NCBI GenBank assembly: GCA_038503075.1
Contig: JBCAML010000002.1
Span: forward strand, 2,418,001 to 2,482,000
Length of the DNA stretch: 64,000 bases
Reading direction: 5' to 3'
Source of the DNA: Gyromitra esculenta
Lineage: Eukaryota > Ascomycota > Pezizomycetes > Pezizales > Discinaceae
Shown: positions 55,707 to 64,000 of the stretch, piece after piece
Layout of the letters: every line of letters begins with the position of its first letter
Numbering within the stretch: the first letter of the stretch is position 1
Position numbers and translations under genes: made by a program
The notes under the pieces: model-generated
The model's database searches: none
The model's input: only the letters and a program-made list of their open reading frames with translations
Told to the model about the DNA's origin: nothing

Positions 55707-58099
55707 AATAGAACATACGTCGGGATCGATAGTCCTGCACAGTATGCACAAGACCTTTTCCTCCGTGTGCCATATGCAAAACCGCCAGCCCGCGATTTTC
55801 GGTTCCGGAAACCTCGATGAGGCTTGGAGCGATATCAAAAACGTAAAAGAACACGGGTCGGCTTGTTATGGCTATCGTATGTTAATTCTTCAACTCAACA
55901 GCATGACTAAAAATACTAAATTTACACAGAGAGATCCAAACAGTTATCCCGAAAGGGTTTCGGAAAATTACCTTACTCTAAATACTGTCCGCCCAAAAGC
56001 CCGACCCGGACGTACCACTACCCATGACGTTGTAGATTCATGGGTACTTTATTTATTTATTCGCCCCGAGTGGATCGCTCAAGTTTTAACTTTCTTTGGC
56101 GGTAGTAGTAGGTCCAGTGAAGGAAGTAGCAGACGTCTGCTACGCGTATACGTTATAACCTCTCCTTCATGGTTGTGAACTCGGTCGACATTTGAAAGCC
56201 TATTATTGGAGTATACATCCTCTATAGGCTCTAAGCATGGGATTTCTCGTAGGCTAAGAAGTTACTGAGGAAGGTAGTACGGATGTAGGGCTTAAGGACC
56301 AAACGTTTATACCACTCGCTCGGATCCATTGTGATAATCCCACAATTCCCCGCATTGCAATCCTTCCCACCAATAGTCAGACTCACAACCTGATCACTAA
56401 TACACTTCCATGTCTTAGATTGACATCACTCGGGTATGGAGGCAGAAATCGGATCGATTTGAACCCTTGTCAGTGATTTTCGTATACTAAATATTGTAAA
56501 AAATCAGAACATGCACAGCTACCAAGAAGCTTATACTTGTCTCCCAGGAAAAGAACCCAGAAACATGGCCATGGGGCGTGTGGCTTTGTATTCTAAGCAA
56601 CCGTGCCCGATGCCATTGGCATTAAAACCACACATCCTTGTTTCCGGGTTCTTGTCCTAGAAGAGAAGTAGACCTATACTACGAATGCAACAAAAAAGTG
56701 ACAGATATTCAAAGGTATTTGGAGAAGACGGTGATCCTTGCTCCTGACTTTCGAGCATCTGTCTCATTTTTCAAGAGGTCACAATCTTTATCCCAATTCG
56801 CCTACCTGTTCCGATTTTTACCTTCATGTCCGAGTACAATGGATCCAGGAAAATCACCATGCGTTTGGTGGTGATCCGTACAAAGTCACAATTGAGGCGA
56901 GAGCGCGTAAGTATCAATTAGTCTCACATAACATTTATCGAATTAAATACTTCTAGCCTAGATTATAACAGGGGTACGGTCTCTGTTGGCCTTCACCTGT
57001 TGGCCTGTGGGGGAAGAGACGATGCCCCTTTTCGTGCTGCAATTGCAAACACCAGAGGTCTATTCGAATGCGCATACTCACCAATCTTCTTTTGCAAAAT
57101 CTTAATTAAGATGATCCTTCTTACCCTAGATATAATGCTCGTATGGATAACCAGCTATTCCCTAAGAAATCCAATTACTGCCCTTTCATTATCACTGACT
57201 GAGTCTAGCGCCCCGTGCCCGGATTACTACCGACCAGAATTGGATAAGATTGTCAATTAGGTCTTTTGCAATCAGGCACTAGGCAAACTAGCCTGTCTCG
57301 GGGAAATGTTTAGGATACCATAACTACTTTGCTTCGACCTTGCCCACCACAACTAAACTTATACCATCAGTTGCCCACCCCCTTTAGTCCACCTAGCTAG
57401 ACAAAGAAAATCTCAGATTTGAAGTAATAAAGCCACAGAAAATCGAGCACTATTCAATTTTTTCTCTTAGTATTCTTAAATAAAATAATATGTGATAAAG
57501 AGGGTTTTTAGGTGTGAATTCTACATGGTGTACACGTAGGTAGTAGTGTTGTGGTGGGTAGGTGGGCCATGGGTGCGATCAGAGCAAAGTAGCTGTGTGA
57601 TATCCGGCATACAAACTCGTCAGAAGCATGGTATCCTGAACGTTTTCCCTTTTAATTCCCACCCCACAATTGATGGGATATTATCCGAAAGTTTACCTTG
57701 CTCTCTTTAAGATCCAGCCAATTTGTTCGAGTCTCGCTACTCATAGGTGCAAATACCGATAAATGGACTCTCTTTCAGTTCACACATTATAGATCAAATG
57801 ACCCTACCAATACCGATGAAGATTTCATAGACTATTTCGGGAACCGTCCGTATTCCACCCACTAACCAACACATGCCAATTCTAACATGGGAATAGAAAG
57901 CCAGGATATTGAGCTTTCGGAACTCGATATCAAGACAATTCTAAAGCTCTATCCTGACATTCCAAGCTTGAGTATCCCCGAATCCATAGGCTCTACTTGG
58001 CCAACATCGGATACCAACTTAAACGAGTTTCATCTTATATCGGAGATTTTGCAATTATTGTTGAAAGACGCCTCACTTGCAAAGTTTTGCCAGTTATGA
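55697..58099 (+). pseudogene. decayed type-B carboxylesterase gene
   Basis: Fragments of one carboxylesterase are spread in order over 2.4 kb: RTYVGIDSPAQYAQDLFLRV and PYAKPPARDFRFRKP, then DEAWSDIKNVKEHGSACYGY, YLTLNTVRPKARPG, WIQENHHAFGGDPYKVTI, LACGGRDDAPFRAAIANTRG, GANTDKWTLF with DEDFIDYFGN, and KTILKLYPDIPSLSIPES. They lie in different frames. The change after FRKP is a one-base shift. At the nucleophile elbow the bases for GESA (about 56890-56903) are present, but in a different frame from the preceding block, and a TGG-like codon now reads TGA. The part equivalent to the oxyanion-loop (HGGG) is missing. It cannot encode an active esterase. The hairpin element at 55550-55706 sits exactly at its 5' end. 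Confidence 0.8.
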
Positions 58100-60060
58100 T
58101 GTGTCGATGTATAGTTATTGGTTCAATACAATTACTCCAAACATTGCCCCTCTAAATCTTGGCGTCACTCGCACTGTTGAAGCCTATTCCCCCTCTACAG
58201 CTTAGACGGGCTTGGTCTGAGTCCCGCGCCGTTTGATGGAGCCCCAGAGAGCCCCAGAACTCTAGCAAGGCCGATCACGAGTATACGGAGTGCATTTATC
58301 CATGATCTAGACTATTGACCCCATTGCATATGGCCGTAAGTCTCCTCATGAGATGTTATATTCTGTTTATGGAAAACATGTCTAATCCATACCGATTACA
58401 GTTTCCGGCCGTGTAGCTTGATCTAAGCATGACCTTTTTCGGGGCAGGAATATCGTCTCCGACGGTGATCTGGGTCCGTTTGCTAAGAAGGATGATTCTA
58501 GAAAGATACAAACACTCTGGCTTATAACCGTTAAAGTAAACCTTCGCAATTAGTGACCTCTATATGGTATCATGTAGCCAGAAATCCCAAATTACCCCAC
58601 TATAACCCATCAGTATAGTCCTTTACAAATATGGCCATGCATGGCTTCACTAAAGCGTCCCGGTCTTGATGGGAGAAATATACATTGTGGCGACAATCTC
58701 GAAAGCCATCAGGTCGGCAGCGATAGAAAAGATTATAATGACTAAAAGGATGGGGAGCTCGTTGCGAAACTTTCTGGCAAGATAACTCGTCGTGATGAAC
58801 GATACATGTATTATTCATATGCGAATCAAATTTTTCGACAAGTAAGCATTTAAGGCTTCGAAATTTGCATCAAGACAGAAGCTATACACATAGATAGTAA
58901 AATACTACCCTTTCAGGATACTTTATACGTCAGTGAGATACTAATACAATTGTTGAATATTGATTGATTCAGTGAAACGAAACACGGGAGCATATTCCTC
59001 TATATATACAGCGCTAGCAGGCCGGTATTCCGTCTCCCGACCAAGAAGGGTTTTGTTCACGCCATAACTTCTGTCGCATGCGATATTCTTGTACCCACAA
59101 AAATAACGAAATAATGATTTATTCCCCCCCCAAAAAAAAACCATCTCCCAAGACTTCCTAAATAAATTCGCCACTCCAAGCTCCTTTCGATCGGTTCAGA
59201 GCAGACCAAACACTACGAATACTAGCAGCTAATACTAGCAGTATTAGGAAGCCGTACTGTCACGATTTTCAGCAATAATCCAATATGTATATCGAGTGAT
59301 ATTTAATGATCGTAGTTAGTTCTCGCCCTCGAATCGGTAAGGCAAAGTTTATTAACAGCTTATGTACATACCAGGGCAAATTTGATACAACCAGATAATT
59401 CCAGAATCCCCTAGTTTAAGTTATAGTAGAAATAACGAAGCCCAAGCAGTAAATTGTGCCAGACCTCTGTCTCGTGATGCAGCAAGTAAATCGAGCCCTA
59501 ACCCTAATTTTAACATAGGAATCGATCTAGCTGAAAAGGAAAAAGGAAAAACAGCCGTGACTAAATTTTTATATGCATCACCCCCTATAGTACTACACCT
59601 ATGCCGTGTGCCCCCACCCTATCTAGTCAACTAGAAATGTCCGCAGCAAGGGGAAAACGAAAAGAGATATTAAGACAACTCTTTATCGCCAGATTCAAAG
59701 TCTTCACAGTCTACACATGCGCCCATTGTCCATTAAAGTGCCCCGCCAGCCGTGACAATTTAAGATTGATCTTAGTGAGTTGTCTCAGACCAGCCCAAAC
59801 CCCATAGAAGAAAAGCAGCCTGCATTGCTATTGGTCGCATTGCCCGGGAGACACTGTGTCAAACCAAGCCAAAAGAGAATTTATTTACTTTTAGCAAACA
59901 CCATCAGCCTCACGAGCGCCACAGACAAAAAGGAGAAAATCGTGAGAAAAGGAGGAGCCGCTTCTTATAAGCAGGGCCGGGAAATGGGCTCCGTCGCGTC
60001 TTCAGAGTCGACACGCAACTTGTTTGTTGGACGAAGATACTTGCCATCGCCAAGCACTCG
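58100..60060. other. gene-poor stretch
   Basis: About 2 kb after the esterase remnant. No open frame resembles a protein. A telomere-like ccctaaccctaa occurs near 59495-59506. Confidence 0.5.
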
Positions 60061-60704
60061 ATGGCTTCACTTAGACTTCGTATGGGCCTTGGCAGCCTCT
60101 TCTATCTGCACTTGATACTTCTCTGCATCTTTCCCGGAGTGGTCCATTGTATCAGGAGCGCCACACGAGATTGGCAGACGGATGCGCCAATTCCGCTAGT
60201 TCGCCCTGGAGTACCGAGCGAGAACTATCTGGTCGAGTGGAGCGAACTCCCATTATGTGCTCATAAATCGTGCTATGTAATCTTTCAGGCAACGGTTTGT
60301 CCAGAAGACAAATTGACGAAAGAGTGCTTTTGCCGGAACAAGATGGGACTCCTGGACCATTGTCTCCCGGGCTGCAGCGCAGAAGCCATTGAGGAAGTGA
60401 AGATATGGGAAGCAGAGCAGTGTTTGTACTCGGATAGCAAATCGGAATTGCTATCTAAAGACCATATACTTTCCGAAAGATCGACAGAAGAACCCGGGCC
60501 TAAGAACAACAGCACGGTCACCGATGGGATGACAACAGGGAATATTAAGAAGGGGGGCAAGGGTGTTCAGGGGCAAGCATCTGGAGCTGCAATGTAGGTT
60601 CACTTCGGTCCGAAGGTTCTAAACACACTGACAGGATGATAAGTTCCCGAATAGCCCCCGTTGCGATCGTACTTCAACTTCTCGTCATATATGTACTGCT
60701 ATAG
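60061..60704 (+). CDS. secreted CFEM-like protein with GPI-type tail
   Basis: Two exons, 60061-60593 and 60635-60704, give 200 residues. Residues 1-30 are a signal peptide (hydrophobic LGSLFYLHLILLCIFPGVV). A CFEM-type block has eight cysteines at 66, 71, 80, 89, 91, 101, 105 and 121, spaced C-x4-C-x8-C-x8-C-x-C-x9-C-x3-C-x15-C; it begins LPLCAHKSC. A Ser/Thr/Gly-rich linker follows. The second exon, joined by gtaggt...gacag, adds the hydrophobic end IAPVAIVLQLLVIYVLL, a good GPI-attachment signal; without splicing the protein stops early at 60597 and loses it. CFEM proteins bind haem or act at the cell surface and in host interaction. The aspartate normally three residues before the CxC is replaced by Thr86, so haem binding is doubtful. 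Confidence 0.82.
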
Positions 60705-61376
60705 CTAGGGCATTAGGTAGGTACACAAGAAACTTTTCGTTCAGAACAGTAGCTTCTCGGTATTCAGCTAAATTCTTCGGTTTCTTAGGATATTTTCGTA
60801 TTAAATTACCCCACTCGTGTCGTGGTTACTAAATTACTTGTTTAATATTTACTCATGTTTAAATATTTACTAGGAAGACGAAGATGATTATATGGGCGAA
60901 CTCGTGTCATGAGTTGTCACTCTGATATTAATTTGTTATCGGTGCCGGCGTGCCCAATCGGGATCATTGTAATTTTTATTAAGTGCGCGTGGCAATTAAT
61001 ACATATCCTATAGAGGATAATCCTCTAGGGCAGAGTCTATATCCTGGAAGAATTGAATAATTCCCAAACCCTAGACCATTATTACTGCACCCAATATTAC
61101 CCACCTTCCTTATATAATCATTTCTCCTTGTTCCTCCCCCCCCAAACTATCTAATCTCTATATAGGCACACACATATAGGCATCGATAATAGGCTTTACA
61201 GAAATAATCATAATAGCCTTTCGCTCCACAACCCGTGACTCACGCCTCGCGCACAATCGTTCGGGGAAATCGTACAAATCCGTGCACATCCCGAAAACAT
61301 TACACTGTTGACGTCATGCAGCGAAATCAGATGCAGGCGCAGATACCAAAAAACATCACTCCACGAAAGAAAGCAC

Positions 61377-61604
61377 TCATGCCGTTAAGTTTCTAATCCA
61401 CCAAAAGCATCTCGACGAGAAAGAAGCCTGTGCCCGTTGTGGAGCCGGCGCCCTTTGAATGACGTATATTCCGTCGTGTGTAAATATAGTCGCAGTAGAT
61501 CTTCTCGATCCCCAAAAGCTGGCCTTCGCAGAGCACCCTGGAGTAGGTACTCCGCATACTATAGCTAGTAGAAATGCCGAGACCAGGACCGGATAAATCA
61601 CCAT
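61377..61604 (-). CDS. possible small secreted protein
   Basis: From ATG 61604 the frame gives 75 residues. It begins with a signal-peptide-like segment (MVIYPVLVSAFLLAIVCGVP), then a short basic region with three cysteines overall. There is no relative I know and no splice or promoter evidence. It lies about 700 bases beyond the CFEM gene, in a compartment where small secreted proteins are plausible, but a chance open frame is equally likely. Confidence 0.25.
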   Translation of the reverse strand: MVIYPVLVSAFLLAIVCGVPTPGCSAKASFWGSRRSTATIFTHDGIYVIQRAPAPQRAQASFSSRCFWWIRNLTA

Positions 61605-62945
61605 TGCCGATGGATGGATTTCAGCAGTTCTTGAACCCACACGACACTGGTATCGCCGCGGAGGGGGAACGTCATGCTGCATTAAACGAGATCTAGATTA
61701 CCGAGGCCGGCTGTCGCCACCGCCGTTGCCAACTCTTTGTAAGCCTCGGGGATATGCTGTAGGATTTGTCGACTGCAGCTGTGGCTTCGCTATTGCCAAA
61801 TCATCATTCCAGCTGAATGAATAGTACCGGTATTCAATCATGCCAGTAACTGCTCTGCGAGAAGCTCTTCATGCATTTCAAATTAGATAAAAAAAAAGGC
61901 CCAAAGAATTGTTCCGTTACACGTCTTCCAACGGGAACGTGTCCACGATGTTTGATTTTTCAGGGTAAGGCCTAGGGCTGTATAAAATATGGAGAGGTTT
62001 AACTTTACAATTGCAGTTAATCAGTCAATCAATCAATCAATCAGATTCACCTCCTTACATCCGATCACGATATCACCGCGCTCCCTCTCGCTCGCCTATC
62101 CCATTTGTAAGTTTACCAGTAAGTATCCGTCAATTTCGGACGAGAATCGAAATGCCCGTCCTCCCCCCCCAAATCCATCTCCGTGCCTGTACGTCATGGG
62201 GCATCAATTAATAGACCCTCGAGTCCAATCCACCTCCCAATCGACTAACAAATGCTTAACCTCCCAAACATTGGTCTACGAAGAGATCCGGCATATAGAG
62301 TAGAGTAGGCATATTCTTAAAGTACTTACATTAAATCTCCCTTGCTATTCAAAAAAAAGGAAAAGGAAAGTAAATTGTCCGCGTGAGTGACCCCCCCTCC
62401 GTATGAACCGCCTCTCAAAAATAGCATCTATTCCACCGCGCGCGCGGTCAAGTTTAACACCTTAACCCTCTTTCTCCCCCGTCCGGCGCGCGCGATTAAA
62501 ACCCCACCAGACATGCACCCTGCGCGCGATGGAACCAACACAACCGCCATCGAGGGTAGAGTAGTCGAGCAAGCGGCTTAGAAAAGAAGCGAAATGAGGT
62601 TTTTTTTTTTTTCTTTCTTTCCCAGTAGGCAATCCGGTGGGTGAGCTAGCCAACCGGCTACTTTTTCCCCACAAAGACACTACTTAGCGATAGATACCCT
62701 CCTGGCTCCTGGCTCCTGGGGGAGGGAGGTTTTTGCCAGCCCTGCGTTATGTATGATTTACATCCAGGCCAATCGGTAGATTTAGGGGGGGAGAGGGGGA
62801 GGGTGTGGAAGGTATCCAAAGATAAACGCGGGGTATGGTTTTTTTGCAGGTCATATCTGGCTGTCGCTAGTCATATTATTGTCTACTCTACGCGGGGCGG
62901 GTTCTTTGTCCATCCTACACATAGAAGTACCAGACACACTACATT

Positions 62946-62965
62946 CACACACACACACACACACA
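62946..62965. repeat. (CA)10 microsatellite
   Basis: Ten CA dinucleotides in a row, in non-coding DNA. Confidence 0.95.
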
Positions 62966-64000
62966 GTAGTTTAAAGACTATCGTGAGTTGGACAGATACG
63001 GTGGTGCGCCATTTTGTTTATTTGGGAATTATTTATCGGCCCAGGTAGCCAGCCGGTCAGATGTAAATCCAACTTACAGTAAAGAGCACGGGCTTTGAGC
63101 GAGGAAGATAGATTCCCCCCCTCCCCCATTAGTGGGGAATTAATCACCGGATCACGATCGACAGAAAAAAAAAACACGGAAGTACCAGTCCAGCTGTCCC
63201 GAGAAAGAAACATATGTAGGCGGGGAGGGGAGGGAGAAATCATCGTGAACTTTAAAAACCACGGTGGTTAGAATTTAGAAGGAGGAAGGGGGGGAGTTGT
63301 GGCAACCCTAACCTTGAATCACAGGCAGGCAAGCAGGGTTGCTCTCGCAACGCAACACAACGCAACGGACACATAGCTATTCCTGGCTAAACACTTCTAG
63401 ATTCCTGGAGTTAAGGGCTCGGAGAAAACGGTTGGCCGGGAACGTTGGTTTGGTTTGGTTTGGTTTCTTTCTACCCTGGAAGAGCTCCTCTCCTCTGCAA
63501 AGAGACAACGCTTCTTTCTCTAAAGGACAACAATACACGTATATATATACATATATATATGTGTGTGTATAAAAACACTAACTGCACGTAGAACCATCAT
63601 GCTTTCAGGCACGTTTCCCATAAATTATATATGTATTATCCACAGATATTTCGAGACCACTCAAGTCTCGAGAGAACACCCCCCCCTCCCCCCTTCCCCC
63701 CCAGAAACGAGCATAATCGTCACCTGTCACGCGTTCTAGACAGGACCCATATCTGCATACACATCCCCCCGAAGAGAAGCCGTTGTTCTTTTTTTCTTTT
63801 TCTTTTCGGAATTACTCAGCCATGTAACCAGCTATATCCCTTTTCCCCAATCCTTGGGCCATGGGGGATGGGTGGTGGGTTGGTGGTGTTATTATCAGTC
63901 GTTCAATCGTTAGCATCATCCATCATATGATCTTCCTCTAACCTCAATCCTCAATTACACCAAGAGACTAACTAACTAACGGTTGTTTGCCCAGGAGAGG

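Larger units (their letters stand above)
60705..64000. other. gene-poor stretch to the window end
   Basis: About 3.3 kb. Apart from a small candidate reading frame at 61377-61604 and simple repeats ((TCAA)n near 62025, (CA)n, (GGTTT)4 at 63447-63467, (TA)n near 63540), I see no gene. Short open frames elsewhere follow the base composition. Confidence 0.5.

Noticed and set aside
59601..60060. Possible upstream exons of the CFEM gene
   Set aside because: The ATG at 60061 already gives a full signal peptide; upstream frames do not join by clear splice sites.
62387..62581. GC-rich frame with gcgcgcg tracts near the window end
   Set aside because: No protein resemblance; the CpG-rich tract is more likely promoter or spacer sequence.
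1..64000. CRISPR arrays, prophages, bacterial operons or ribosome binding sites
   Set aside because: The window is a spliced eukaryotic genome; no regularly spaced repeats or bacterial gene layout occur.

Overview
The window is nuclear DNA of a filamentous ascomycete (Pezizomycotina-type). Genes are broken by short introns of about 50-190 nt with GT donors, CTAAC/CTGAC-like branch sites and YAG acceptors. Recognisable products are typical of that group: fungal-type mitochondrial calcium uniporter, cyanovirin-N-homology lectin, CFEM protein, SAT4/rhodopsin-like remnant, GH76 mannanase. A dispersed single 5S rRNA gene also fits. I cannot name the species; the fairly high intron number in two genes (5 and 11) is compatible with several classes.

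Region 1-14.2 kb is compact housekeeping DNA: the 3' exon of an unrecognised gene, the SPB4 rRNA helicase and mitochondrial ribosomal protein uL22m in a divergent pair, a cystathionine gamma-synthase-type enzyme divergent from a mitochondrial-targeted unknown, a decayed ankyrin-repeat gene, and a BuGZ/ZNF207-like zinc-finger gene divergent from a Mim2-like outer-membrane protein.

Region 14.2-30.2 kb is looser. It holds a malic enzyme cut into 12 exons (two of them only 14-15 nt, three introns ending in AAG), a large Q-rich coiled-coil protein of unknown role, a secreted GH76 enzyme and a four-exon gene of unknown function.

Region 30.6-48.4 kb is again dense: TAD2 tRNA adenosine deaminase divergent from TFIIIC subunit TFC6, a BTB protein, RRP12 and UTP4 (both ribosome biogenesis) facing each other, tRNA-Val(UAC), a CVNH lectin and MCU. 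SPB4, RRP12, UTP4, TFC6, TAD2, a tRNA and a 5S gene give the window a strong ribosome/tRNA theme, although nothing indicates an operon-like arrangement.

Region 48.4-64 kb is gene-poor and decayed: a 5S rRNA gene, a broken SAT4-family membrane protein gene, a broken type-B carboxylesterase gene, two hairpin elements resembling MITEs flanked by TA, then one intact secreted CFEM/GPI-type protein. This looks like an accessory compartment. The observations most worth a second look are the malic enzyme exon structure, the hairpin elements, the CFEM protein lacking the usual aspartate, and the hairpin behind the tRNA.
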